A DNA stretch of 64,000 bases from Rhabdophis nuchalis (GCA_039707465.1 CM077646.1:80252715-80316714); one strand, 5' to 3'; positions 23,741-33,886 are shown, numbered from the stretch's first letter. Program-made: numbers and translations. Notes: generated by a model not told the origin, from the letters alone.

Positions 23741-24555
23741 CAGGGGTGGGTTCCTGCCAGTTCTAACCTCTTTTATAGAAGAGGTTCCACAAATCTACAG
23801 TGCTGTTTAGAACTGGTTCCAGCTCCCTCCCCCCGCCCATCCGCACATGATCAAGATGAAGAGTGAGAGGAGGAATTCTGGGAGTTAATAATAATAATAA
23901 TATTTTATTTTTATATACCGCGTCCTCTCCCCAAGGGGACTCGGAGCGGTGTACAGGGAAAAATTAAAACACATAAAAATATACAAAAATAGATACAATA
24001 AATAAAAACAAATTAAATTTAATTGTCCCTGCACTAAAATCCCCATATTAAAACTAATATTCCCTAAACCCTAAAAAGGTAAAGACTAACCTAGGCCGGC
24101 CAAGCAGAAAAAGTATGTTTTTAATTTCTGACGGAAGGAACGGAGGTCCGTGGTTGTTCTAATGTCGGGGGGAAGGTCTTTCCAGAGGGCTGGGCCCGCC
24201 ACAGAGAAGGCCCTTCCCTTCTCAGAGAAGGCCAGTTGAAGTCCACAAGTCTTAAAGCTGTCAAGTTTGAACACCCCTGGGTTTTTTTTCCTAAAGGGTT
24301 AGGGATGCAAGGGTCTTGTAACTTGACAGCTTTAAGACTTGCATGCTTCAAATGCCAGAGTTTCTGAGCCAACATTTTGGTTGCTAGGCAAGAGCGTTGT
24401 TAAGTGAGCTTCACCACATTTTACAAGTTGGCCATGTCCACCCGGTCACATGGCTGGCAAGCCACTCCCACCCAGTCACATGGCCTGCAAGCCACTCCCA
24501 CAAAGCAGGCCACACCTACAGAAGAGGTTCTAAAAAATTTAGAAACCCACCACTG
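23741..24555. mobile_element. hAT element, 815 bp, with a nested L2
   Basis: The left end is caggggtgggttcct and the right end aaacccaccactg. The flanks aactgtac (23733-23740) and aacggtac (24556-24563) match at 7 of 8 bases. An L2 3' fragment (23886..24218) and an inverted repeat with 22-bp arms (24246-24267 and 24320-24341, core cttaaagctgtcaag) lie inside. Confidence 0.78.
23886..24218 (-). mobile_element. L2 LINE 3' fragment nested in a hAT element
   Basis: It has a (TAA)n tail at 23886-23903, the hairpin 'gtcctctccccaaggggact', and minus-strand coding for [20 protein letters not shown]. It is truncated at its 5' end near 24218 and related to the 6690 copy. Confidence 0.85.
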
Positions 24556-24837
24556 AACGGTACACATAAAATTTCAGAGTTAAAGGAAAATAAACGTTCA
24601 TGTACTGCCACACATAAAGATCAGTCCCCACAATCAACCTTGGGCCTTACTACCCAACTTATGAGGTAGTTACCTGGATGGAAAATGGAGGAGGAGGTTG
24701 AAATTTGTTGCCTGAGAAAAGAAGCAAAATGATTATCTCGCTCCACATAAAAAGTGGAATATTTTGTTAAACAAATCTTGCTTCAAAGTAATAGACAGTA
24801 TCCTACTTACAAGAGGACTGCTACCTAATAAAGGTAG

Positions 24838-24987
<150 letters not shown>

Positions 24988-25559
24988 GAGAGCATAAAGG
25001 GCAATAAACTGTACTATTCTACCAGATGCCCACCTCTCATCCTAGCTCTTAGTCCTAATATCTACCTCTCTCTACCTTATATACCAGTCATCTGATATTC
25101 TGTTAGTTATTGGTCATTGTGAAGTCTAGTGATATGGAAGATACTATTTTTTTATCTGTTTCCAATGTTAACAACAATTTATTTATAAAATATAAGACCA
25201 CCACATGCTTTTCCCTATGAAGTGAAGGAACTATTACTCTTTCCTTTTCCTAAGGCAACAAACTGTTTTGGATGAGTTGTTGCTTGCAGGTCAAATTACA
25301 GTGTGACATAAGCAACACTATAAATAAAACAAATAGGCAAATCAAGCCAAAGTTTCCAGAAACAGCTACAGGAAAGGAGCAATTTGTAGCAAAAGACAGA
25401 ACAAAAAATCCCCCTCTTTAATCCATTATTAATATGACCATAGTCAGGAAAATGAATATAATCTTATATAATATTTATTAAGAGCCACTCCTACACTGTA
25501 ATACCTTCTAAGCTATAAAAAAGAGAATTCTTTCTGTACTACCACAGATTTATAAACGT

Positions 25560-26150
25560 TTTCCTTAATGACATCACTTTATTAGCTAAAGGAAAAGACC
25601 TAGAAGAAGTCAAAAGTAACATCAACCTGAATCCTTAATGAATATATAGCTGACTCAAAAAATACGTAGACAATTTTGATCTTTGGGCTCAAGAAGAGAT
25701 GTAATATGCTGAAGAAGTAAAGAAACGATTAATCAAAGCAAGGAAGATAATGACAAGTTTAAACAAGGTTATGAAGGTTAAGGATCTTTGGAAGACAACA
25801 ATGAATTGAATCATTTAAGTAGTATTTCTTTCCAGTAACAACCTACAGCAGTAAAAGTTGGACATCAAGAAAAAGTGAAAGAAGAAGATAAATGCCTTTG
25901 AATTAAGCTGATTAAATAAAAGGGATGACCAGCAGAACTTATAGATTTTAGGCATTATGATGCAATGGGACTAGAAAAACTGGGTATGCCTGGCAAGGTT
26001 GAGCAATGTAGAAGAATAGAAAGACCATGAATAAGTGGCGGTATAATATCAAGGAATTTATTAGAAACTTCTTGGAACAGAACTGAATTATTACTGAAGG
26101 CAAGATGTAATAGGAACCATTTGTCCATATAGTCACTTGACTATATACAA
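25560..26150 (+). mobile_element. Decayed RTE-like (BovB-type) LINE fragment
   Basis: With several stops and frameshifts the plus strand still reads DDITLLAKGKDLEEV, KARKIMTSLNKVMKVKDL, KKKINAFEL and AMGLEKLGMPGKVEQCRR. This order resembles the C-terminal half of the RTE/BovB reverse transcriptase, whose usual C-terminal motif is GLEK..M.GK.EG.R. BovB elements are abundant in squamates. No intact frame. Confidence 0.55.
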
Positions 26151-26195
26151 TTAGTTTCAGAATTATTTTTGTTTACTTCTTAAGAAGCAAAAATA

Positions 26196-26237
26196 ATTAC
26201 TGCTCCAATCAATTTGCACATTGATTGGAGCAGTAAT
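26196..26237. repeat. Perfect 17-bp inverted repeat
   Basis: Arms attactgctccaatcaa and ttgattggagcagtaat, with an 8-bp loop. A second palindrome (aattatttttg and its complement) lies immediately upstream at 26161-26198. Confidence 0.85.
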
Positions 26238-27236
26238 CCTTAAAATGGTTTTACCCTTACTATGCCCAAGAATTATAAATTAAGAGCAAGTCCATAGTTC
26301 ACATAGTATACACTATTAGTCAGGATTATATCCAAGAGTCTCATCAAACAGCTCTCTGGGTAACCATTTGCTAGGCTAAAATGTGGAAGCATTTGAATTG
26401 TTCCTTGCGTATATAACACTTTAACTGCATTTCAACTGTTTGCAGCCTTAGGGATTGGAAATAGTCAGGATGTCTTCTTCATATATGCACCACAGCACAC
26501 TGATAATGGCATGGAAACAGACTTGGCTTGGCATTAAAACTTGGCTATAGAATATGTAAAACCAGAAAGACATGAAGCAAATCTATACAGCCATTCCCTA
26601 AAGTAAATTCAAGAAACTGTGTCATTCCAAGGATTTTATGACTATACAATTAACAGTAATGTCCACTATTTGAAAGTGAACAATCGTTTTCTCAGTACAG
26701 CAGAGAAGATGGCTATCATCTCGTAAATGCAAGCTAAGAAATCTATAGAGGCTCAAATACAGTCAACCACACAGTACATTCCAAATTCAGTCTGGCTCTG
26801 AAATGTAAACAATCTGAAAGGCTCGATTGGCGTCTGCAGCCTGCAACTGATTAAATGCCTATTCTGTACCACCTACCAAGGGAAAAACTGGAAAGGAAAT
26901 AAATCATAAAAGGCAGACTATACAGTTCAAGGGCCAGCATTCTGACTTGTGTCAATTGGCAAATCTACGTCCAGAGAAACACAATCACTGAAATTCCAGG
27001 CTGATGTTTTGACTGATGCCAGCTCTGAAAAACAGGCTACAAACGTGTGTGCATATGTGCCCAGATAGACTTGTGTGCAAACAGAGAAAGATAAAAATAT
27101 TTACATCCTGGCTTTCTATGAAAAATGTAAACCCAAAAAGTCTTAAAACATGTGTTTGTTGAGAAGCACCTCCTACTGAGGTTAATGCTTGCTGAAGATT
27201 GCAACTTCAGTTCCAATTAATACACTTGCAAGCTAA

Positions 27237-27579
27237 GGGACGTGGTGGCTCAGTGGCTAAGATACTGAGTTTGTCGATCAGCAGTTCAGCGGTTCGAATC
27301 CCTAGCGCCACATAGCTCCTGTTACTTGTCCAGCTTCTGCCAATCTAGCAGTTCGAAAGAACACGAAAAATGCAAGTAGAAAAATAGGGACCATCTTTGG
27401 TAGGAAGGCAATAGTGTTCCATGCACCTTCAGCATTTAGTCATGCCGGTCACATGACCATGGAGACGTCTTTGGACAGTACTGGCTCTTCGGCTTTGAAA
27501 TGGAGATGACCACTGACCCCTAGAGTCAGAGACAACTAGCACATACTGTATGTGGGAGGGGAACCTTTACCTTTATGTG
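27237..27579 (+). mobile_element. tRNA-derived SINE, plus strand
   Basis: The Pol III A box TGGCTCAGTGG is at 27246-27256 and the B box GGTTCGAATCC at 27291-27301, in a tRNA-like head. The body includes 'ggttcgaatccctagcgcc', cttcggctttgaaatggagatg in part, and an end reading aacctttaccttt. This matches the Sauria-type SINE of squamates. Confidence 0.85.
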
Positions 27580-27870
27580 CAAGCTATAGAGTAAAATAAT
27601 AACCAACAAAGTTCTGTTATAATAAAAGAAGTCAAATGAGGTATAATAATATCTCTCAGAATTGTGATGAACCAAGATTGATTTTTGCCATTAAAGAGAA
27701 AGAAAGCCCTTCATACTTAATTGGGAAGAAGATCGTCCAACTTCTACAGCTGCTGCCTACTATATTATTTTTGACAGAGACTTTTTGTACAAGATCTCTG
27801 GGATTAATGAATTATAAGATAGGTCAATAATTTTTGTGAACTGACTTCAGTCTTTAAAACACAGCACAAA

Positions 27871-28100
27871 GTAGAGGGTGTTTTTTTTTCTTGTTATGGA
27901 CTGTATTACCACAGTGGTAATTCTGATGAAGCACATGCCAGTGGGACAGCTGAAGTGGACAAACAACGAGTAGAGACAGATTTGCTTGAATCTGTCTTTA
28001 CTCATTGTTTGTCCACTTCAGTTGTCCCACTGGCATGTGCTTCATCAGAATTACCACTGTGGTAATACAGTCCATAACAAGAAAAAAAAACACCCTCTAC
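27871..28100. repeat. 230-bp near-perfect palindrome
   Basis: Arms 27871-27982 and 27989-28100 are reverse complements over about 112 bp with only three or four mismatches, all transitions. The loop is 6 bp (tgcttg). The outer arm begins gtagagggtgttttttt. There is no flanking target duplication that I can see, no Pol III box and no coding capacity. The transcript would fold into one long hairpin. Confidence 0.92.
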
Positions 28101-28478
28101 TTTTTCTGGAAATAAGGTTTAAAAGGTGAAGATCTGAACTCTGACCTGTTGAACAAACTCGGGGGGGGGGGGAGGAAGGACATAACTTTGATGAAAAAGA
28201 GACTGCCATATTCTGGACTGGTTGTAGGTTTGGGCTGATATTAACACCTTCTTTCCAATGCAAGGTTACAACTTTATACTAAATAAAAGCTGGTGAAAAG
28301 TTATTCATTTTCCCTTCAAACTTGGTGCTTAAGGTAAGACAAGCTCCAATTCAGTATCAAATAAATTGTCATGCCCAACATGTCATGGTCTGTAGCAGTG
28401 TTTCTAGGTCTGGTCAACTTTAAGAATCAAGACCTTCGTTTTGAAGAACTGTCAACTTTGAGAGGCTTGGATGTCAAC

Positions 28479-28571
28479 CAGTGGTGGGTTCCTAACCGGT
28501 TCACTACCAATTTGCGGAGAGAGTGTTTTGCGCATGCTCTGCTCGCCCGAACCAGTAGGAACCCACCACTG
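28479..28571. mobile_element. hAT MITE, 93 bp
   Basis: Ends cagtggtgggttccta and taggaacccaccactg are inverted repeats. The flanks atgtcaac and atttcaac match at 7 of 8 bases. It is the shortest complete member of the family here. Confidence 0.88.
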
Positions 28572-29401
28572 ATTTCAACCCAGTAAAATCCATGGGGGGG
28601 GGGGAATTGTGGGAGTTGTGATCTACACTTCTTAAAGTTAACATGGTTGAGAAATGCTAGGTTTGTTTTTTTCAGAAAGCCATAAACAGAAGCATCGCTC
28701 CCAATGACTCTAGCTAATAGCAAATGATTCCAGAGATTGTAACTCAGTAACATCTGGAGGACCACAAGTTGTGTAACTGACATTTTAAGACAGATTCATG
28801 CTTATATCCTTTGCAACTGTTACTATTAGAGAAACAAATAAAACAAAACATTATTTGCTTATCCAAGTGAACAATTGCCAGAAATAATTGAAAATGTCAT
28901 CACACCACAGTAACATTCACAGTAAAAATTCCAAACATGTACTTAGCAGCCAAATAGTCAAAGTCCCTAAAGCAGAATTAATTTGTGGCAACTAGATTTT
29001 TTGGGAAGAGCTTTTTATGTTCAAGCCAAAACATGCTCATGTTTTCCTTGCGCATTCAGAAAGATAATGAAGGCAAAGCTGACATATTTTCTCTAAAATT
29101 AGAGATAACCCTAACTTTGATTAGAAGAAAGAATGATATCATTTACTTGCAAGAATTCATCTCCTTAATAATTTTAATCTAGTGTTCTTGATGGAGACAT
29201 TGCTTTAAAATAAGTATTCACCCTCTGGAGCAAGAAATCAGCACACCACTGAAATCTGAAATTCTTGCAGTAAAGTAAACTCTTGAATGGGAAGATTTTA
29301 ATTTCCAGATACTGTTCCAATGGGGATTATGTTATCAACCCATTTGATTTACAAAGCTTAATTCCTATGTATGACAAATTGGAATTCAGCATGGCTTAGA
29401 A

Positions 29402-29666
29402 CAGGGGTATCAAATTTGATTTCATTGAGGGCCAATCAGAGTTGTGTTTGACCTCAGGGGGGTAGGGGGCCTTGGCTGGGTGTGTGTGGACAGCTTGACA
29501 TCACTCGTGTCGGGGGCACCTGCAAAAGAGGAAACATTTCCCCTTTTGTTTTGTTTTGCTTTGGCTCAGTGGCTAAGGCAGTGGGCTTCCAGAGTGGCTC
29601 CGTGGTCCAGATCTAAGCACCCCGTGGGTCAGATCAGGCCTGCTGGCCTTGAGTTTGACACCCCTG
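29402..29666. mobile_element. hAT MITE, 265 bp, second family
   Basis: Ends are caggggtatcaaatttga and gagtttgacacccctg. The flanks are a perfect 8-bp duplication, gcttagaa. The interior reads 'tgagggccaatcagagttgt', with a tRNA-like 'ggctcagtggctaaggcag' stretch. Confidence 0.88.
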
Positions 29667-31120
29667 GCTTAGAATTTATGGAAACCATCACAATTTGACT
29701 TTTAGCATACTAGTCCCATTCAGAACACTGTTCCTCTGCATGTGCCTGTGTAGGACATTCTTTAACTATATTTTAAACTTTTTTTTAAAAAAAAAGCATG
29801 TCCATCCTCCACTCAGGTACATAACTTTACAGGAATAGCTGGTCATGTGAATCATAATTTTCAACTCCTTAGTCGCAGAGAAATTGCTATGCTTGATTGC
29901 TTCAGAAATGATAATGTAAATCCTGAAAAATCATGCTCCACATAGAAAATGCAATGTTCTTTCAAAAAACCATCGATAAAGATGCTAAGCCTCTCATATT
30001 GTCCCATCTGTGCCAGAATTGAGCAGAAGAAAAATAATTCCCGATAGCACTGCTGAAAATGTAGACTCCTCTTCTGCCCTAGATAAATAGTAAAACCCTT
30101 TATTTCCATTTTAAATCTTTGGACTTCATGCTTTATTAACCTGAATTTCTTTATTGTATCTTTCAGTTCGTCCTTGTATAATTTAATAAATTGCTTCAGT
30201 CATTCATGTGGCGATTGATTTTTATTTTAATTGTTTTCTTGCAGATGTTCCATTTCCAGACTACCGTAGGTAAGATTATCAGTAGGAGGGTGAGTGGGAT
30301 TGGCTGACTATTTTCCTGCTATAGACAGGTCTTAGATATTTTTGCTAAAAAATTTCCTAATATATTGTAAATATCATTACAATAATAAAATATCCATTAA
30401 TTCATGAATAAAGTTTTCATTAATCCTGACAATTTTTTCCTTTTCTTTATTTTGTGATGCCAATTATACTGCTCAAAATATATTTTAACAGAAATTTAAC
30501 CTGCTACCATTAGTGAATAACAGGGTAGGATCACCTCCATCTTTCTCTGATTATTATCGGTGATCAATTGCTTGACAATGCAATCTTAATAATGCTGCAC
30601 ATAGGTAAAATATGAGCTTGCAGAACAGTATTAGAACCCAAATGACAACTTAAGTTAGGTCCATATAGATAACAGCAATATTCACTCACATCTGCAATTC
30701 ATGACTTTAAAAACTTGGCAGATGTTCATGTTTCTTATGTCTCTCTTGAATTAAACTGTTATAAAATCCACATATTCACATGTTTTGGTTTCAAACCAAG
30801 GAAAGCATAAATGTTATCAGTTGAATCAAACATTACCTGCCGTTGAAATGAATTAAATGAAAAACAGCTTGGTATTTGGCCATAATATGGTTAGTGATTT
30901 TAATGAAAAGCTCAGATATGATTCATTGTATCACCATTTTACAATGCCATCATATGTGCAGCTCTGGAAAAAATTAGACATAGAAAAGAAAGAAAAAATA
31001 AGAATATAGTAAAAAAAAAAAAAAGAAATATCTGAAGAAGTGACTTTTCTCTTCATCACAAGTATAAACAATTTAATTATCAATTTGTCTTAAAATACAA
31101 CAAATGTTCTTCCTATATAG

Positions 31121-31350
31121 CAATAGCATTTTAGACTTATATACTGCTTCATAGTGCTTTTATATCCCTCTCTAAGCAGTTTACAGAGTCAGCCTATTGT
31201 TCCCAACAATCTGGGTCTTCATTTTACCCACCTCGGAAGGATGGAAGGCTGAGTCAACCTTGAGCTGGTGAGATTTGAACTGCCAAACTGCAGCTAGCAG
31301 TCAGCTGAAGTAGCCTGCAGTACTGCACTCTAACCACAATGCCACCTCGG
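31121..31350 (-). mobile_element. tRNA-derived SINE with L2-like tail
   Basis: On the minus strand it begins with a tRNA-like head (ccgaggtggcattgtggtta; B-box-like gttcaaatctcacc). It ends in tatataagtctaaaatgctattg. The same family is at 56998..57234. Confidence 0.8.
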
Positions 31351-31685
31351 CAATCCCACCTCTTATCTTTAAACGAACCCAAATTATATGCAATTTTATT
31401 ATTTTTCAAAATAACTTGGTACACTATGTTCCATCTCCTTCGGTACAAAACCACCATGCTTGAGTGATTAGGTTTTAAGTCATCCTAGTTAGCAACTTTA
31501 GAAGGCAACCTTAAATATTTCAGCCAAGCAAGCCAAATTCATCGGCACAAGTTTCCCTTCAAAGTCTTTATTTCAATTTTCCACTCAGAAAGCTAGGAAG
31601 TCCTTGAATCATAAAAAGTATTTATCATTCCTCCTTATAATTTATGCAGTCACAATGCAAAATATAAGCCAAGTTTGAGTTTCAA

Positions 31686-31712
31686 ATCCTTGCCTATGTA
31701 TGTATGTATGTA

Positions 31713-31753
<41 letters not shown>
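31686..31753 (+). repeat. (TATG)n(TG)n microsatellite
   Basis: Four to five TATG units, then about seventeen TG units, directly abutting the retrozyme-like array. Confidence 0.92.
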
Positions 31754-31756
<3 letters not shown>

Positions 31757-32226
31757 GGTAATTGTTTCTCAACAACCTGTTATTAGGCCCCAATTAAGGG
31801 AGGAGACATACTGTTTCCTTTCCTGCCTTTCGACTCATCACCAGAGATCATCTAGACAGCAAGCCAAGAATTACATTGTGTGATTTTTTAGATATGTGTG
31901 TTAGTTTTATGAGCTGATCAATAAATTAAATTAGAGAGAGACCAGGATAGATCTATTTCGAGCTTATTAGCTCTCATCAGCTGGCCATACCCCTTACTGG
32001 GATTCGAACCGGGGCTATGTTGCATGCTAAGCAAGTAGCCTAGCACTTTAGCCAAGCCGGTTCTCCTTATTGCATCAGCAGGGACAGGGTATATTAGTAT
32101 AGGTAATTGTTTCTCAACAACCTGTTATTAGGCCCCAATTAAGGGAGGAGACATACTGTTTCCTTTCCTGCCTTTCGACTCATCACCAGAGATCATCTAG
32201 ACAGCAAGCCAAGAATTACGTTGTGT
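31754..32226 (-). mobile_element. Retrozyme-like repeat, minus-strand copies (1.4 units)
   Basis: A unit with a 345-bp period (aggtaattgtttctcaac recurs at 31756 and 32101) lies in minus orientation. It contains a hammerhead ribozyme (31940..31986) and, in minus sense just upstream, a tRNA-like head (about 31990-32068; B box GGTTCGAATCC). The second unit stops at 32226, where the sequence flips to the plus-strand copy. Confidence 0.8.
31940..31986 (-). ncRNA. Type I hammerhead ribozyme
   Basis: Minus-strand reading: GGCCAG (stem I 5' arm), CTGATGA, GAGCT-AATA-AGCTC (stem II and loop), GAAA, then TAGATCTAT giving a short stem III (ATA/TAT including A15.1-U16.1, loop GATC), C at position 17, and CTGGTC (stem I 3' arm). 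Stem I pairs over six bases with one G-U. Every conserved hammerhead core base that I know is present. Predicted cleavage lies between 31946 and 31945. It should self-cleave in a transcript of this strand; this is inferred from structure alone. Confidence 0.85.
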
Positions 32227-32564
32227 GAATAGATCTATCCTGGTCTCTCTCTAATTTAATTTATTGATCAGCTCATAAAACTAACACACATATCTAAAAA
32301 ATCACACAACGTAATTCTTGGCTTGCTCTCTAGATGATCTCTGGTGATGAGTCGAAAGGCAGGAAAGGAAACAGTATGTCTCCTCCCTTAATTGGGGCCT
32401 AATAACAGGTTTTTGAGAAACAATTACCTATACTAATATACCCTGTCCCTGCTGATGCAATAAATCCCAGTAAGGGGTATGGCCAGCTGATGAGAGCTAA
32501 TAAGCTCGAAATAGATCTATCCTGGTCTCTCTCTAATTTAATTTATTGATCAGCTCATAAAACT
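32227..32564 (+). mobile_element. Retrozyme-like repeat, plus-strand copy lacking the tRNA head
   Basis: It begins inside the ribozyme (aatagatctatcctgg), runs through the body of the unit, and jumps from gatgcaataa to atcccagtaagg, so the tRNA-like head up to the B box is deleted. It then contains a full hammerhead (32481..32527) and ends in a (CA)n tract. Confidence 0.8.
32481..32527 (+). ncRNA. Type I hammerhead ribozyme
   Basis: Sequence-identical to the copy at 31940..31986 in all core and stem positions: GGCCAG at 32481-32486, CTGATGA at 32487-32493, stem II at 32494-32507, GAAA at 32508-32511, C17 at 32521 and CTGGTC at 32522-32527. Predicted cleavage is between 32521 and 32522. Confidence 0.85.
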
Positions 32565-32565
32565 A

Positions 32566-32600
<35 letters not shown>
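32565..32600 (+). repeat. (CA)n(TA)n microsatellite
   Basis: About fourteen CA units, then tatatata, at the junction between the retrozyme copy and the Penelope-like element. Confidence 0.9.
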
Positions 32601-32601
<1 letters not shown>

Positions 32602-32709
32602 GTTTTCGTAGATTTTCACGGGTGTAGGTATGCTGGCATAGCTGGCTTCGAGGATTTCCCCATGTATAAGGCATAGAAATGTTATTGCAACGTTTCGACA
32701 AGATCTCAC

Positions 32710-33183
32710 TTGTCATCATCAGGCTTCTGGAAGCACCAAGCCGGAAGCACCAGCCGGAAGATGATGAATGAGATTTCATCGAAACGTCGTGAAGATACTT
32801 CCAATTCTAGGCGGGAGAAAACCCGAACAACCAAAGACCTACATACAAACACCCGCGAAAACCTCAGAAAACATATATATATAAAGACAAACGACAAAAT
32901 CCAGCTAGAAAACCAAGGAGTCTATGAAATACCATGCAAAGTCTGCTCGTCCACATACATTGGACAGACTAATAGGAGAATTAGTGCACGTATCTCAGAG
33001 CATAAGAATTCTGTTAAAAGACAAGTAAATACTTCCTCCCTCTTCCAGCACTTCCAAGCAACAGGTCATGAAATTGACTTTGAAAAAACAAAATTACTCT
33101 CCAGGACTGAACACTCCAACAGGAGAATGATTATGGAAGCTATTGAAATAGAAAAACATCCCCACAACATGAACAGACGCTGA
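32710..33183 (+). CDS. PLE GIY-YIG endonuclease domain, 5'-truncated
   Basis: The frame has 157 codons. Residues 70-100 read GVYEIPCKVC then STYIGQTNRRISARISEHK: a GIY-like GVY at 70-72, YIG at 83-85, the usual Arg residues after it, and a CxxC (76, 79) with later His residues matching the zinc-binding insert of PLE endonucleases. The catalytic Glu is probably in IMEAIEIE, near 143. In complete Penelope-like proteins this domain follows the reverse transcriptase and nicks DNA for priming. Here the N-terminal 55 or so residues come from the pseudo-LTR, so the ATG is not a native start. Stop at 33181-33183. Confidence 0.85.
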   Translation: MSSSGFWKHQAGSTSRKMMNEISSKRREDTSNSRREKTRTTKDLHTNTRENLRKHIYIKTNDKIQLENQGVYEIPCKVCSSTYIGQTNRRISARISEHKNSVKRQVNTSSLFQHFQATGHEIDFEKTKLLSRTEHSNRRMIMEAIEIEKHPHNMNRR

Positions 33184-33225
33184 TGATGCCTCCCGCCTGC
33201 CAGACATCTGGAAACCAGCTGTGGC

Positions 33226-33428
33226 CACTAAACGAGTCCCGGCCACTAAACGAGTCCCGGCCACTAAACTAGTCCCGGCCACTAAACAAGTCCTGGCCAC
33301 TAAACGAGTCCCGGCCACTAAACGAGTCCCAGCCACTAAACAAGTCCCGGCCACTAAACAAGTCCCGGCCACTAAACAAGTCCCGGCCACTAAACGAGTC
33401 CCGGCCACTAAACAAGTCCCGGCCACAA
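33226..33428 (+). repeat. 18-bp minisatellite in the PLE
   Basis: About eleven to twelve copies of cccggccactaaacgagt, with variants caagt and ctagt. Most differences are CpG-to-CpA changes. An open frame (33221..33610) reads through it as a hexapeptide repeat ATKRVP/ATKQVP, but it is not in frame with the endonuclease. Confidence 0.95.
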
Positions 33429-33759
33429 ACACTGACACCATCATCAATCACTCTCAACAAACTCCATCTACCAATCAGGATGTGGCAAATCAGCCAACCA
33501 ATCAGTTTAAAGTAGCAGAGCCAACATTCCAACCCCTCGCACCTCCACTTACAGAAAAACTGCCATTTCAAATACAGCTCATTTGCAAGAAAGCCAAGGC
33601 CGAAGCCTGATGATGATGGGGGTGATCCCATCGAAACGTTGCAAAAACACCTTTAATTTTACACGGGAAAAGACCCGAATAAACCAAAATCTATATATGT
33701 AGAGGTTGTTGAGAAACAATTACCTATACTAATATACCCTGTCCCTGCTGATGCAATAA

Positions 33760-33835
33760 GGAGAACCGGCTTGGCTAAAGTGCTAGGTTCCTCGCCTTGC
33801 ATGCAACATAGCCCCGGTTCGAATCCCAGTAAGGG
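33760..33835 (+). other. tRNA-like Pol III promoter head
   Basis: The A-box-like TGGCTAAAGTG is at 33772-33782 and an exact B box GGTTCGAATCC at 33816-33826. The middle, cgccttgcatgcaacatagc, resembles the anticodon arm of a tRNA with TGC, and the following ccccggttcgaatcc resembles its T arm, so an alanine tRNA origin is likely. It does not fold as a normal full tRNA. It immediately precedes the ribozyme. Confidence 0.6.
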
Positions 33836-33839
33836 GTAT

Positions 33840-33886
33840 GGCCAGCTGATGAGAGCTAATAAGCTCGAAATAGATCTATCCTGGTC
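33840..33886 (+). ncRNA. Type I hammerhead ribozyme
   Basis: Same 47-nt motif as at 32481, with CTGATGA at 33846-33852, C17 at 33880 and the stem I 3' arm at 33881-33886. All core bases are intact. It is the only complete unit here that has both tRNA-like head and ribozyme in plus orientation. Confidence 0.85.

Larger units (their letters stand above)
32601..33700 (+). mobile_element. Truncated Penelope-like element (PLE)
   Basis: Three copies of a terminal block are present: inverted at 32601-32720, direct at about 32755-32885, and direct at about 33605-33700. Each has a stem-loop, then cgaaacgt, then a gggaaaa-acccg motif and an AT-rich end. This is the pseudo-LTR pattern of Penelope-like retroelements. 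Between the direct copies lies a GIY-YIG endonuclease frame. The reverse-transcriptase part is missing. The element interrupts the retrozyme-like array, which resumes at 33704. Confidence 0.78.

Noticed and set aside
31940..32080. A true tRNA gene at the GGTTCGAATCC box
   Set aside because: A and B boxes are present but the acceptor and D arms do not pair properly, and the segment recurs as part of a 345-bp repeat, so it is a tRNA-derived promoter.
33094..33631. Minus-strand frames with LVAGT/FSGRD repeats
   Set aside because: They are the reverse reading of the 18-bp minisatellite in the Penelope-like element.
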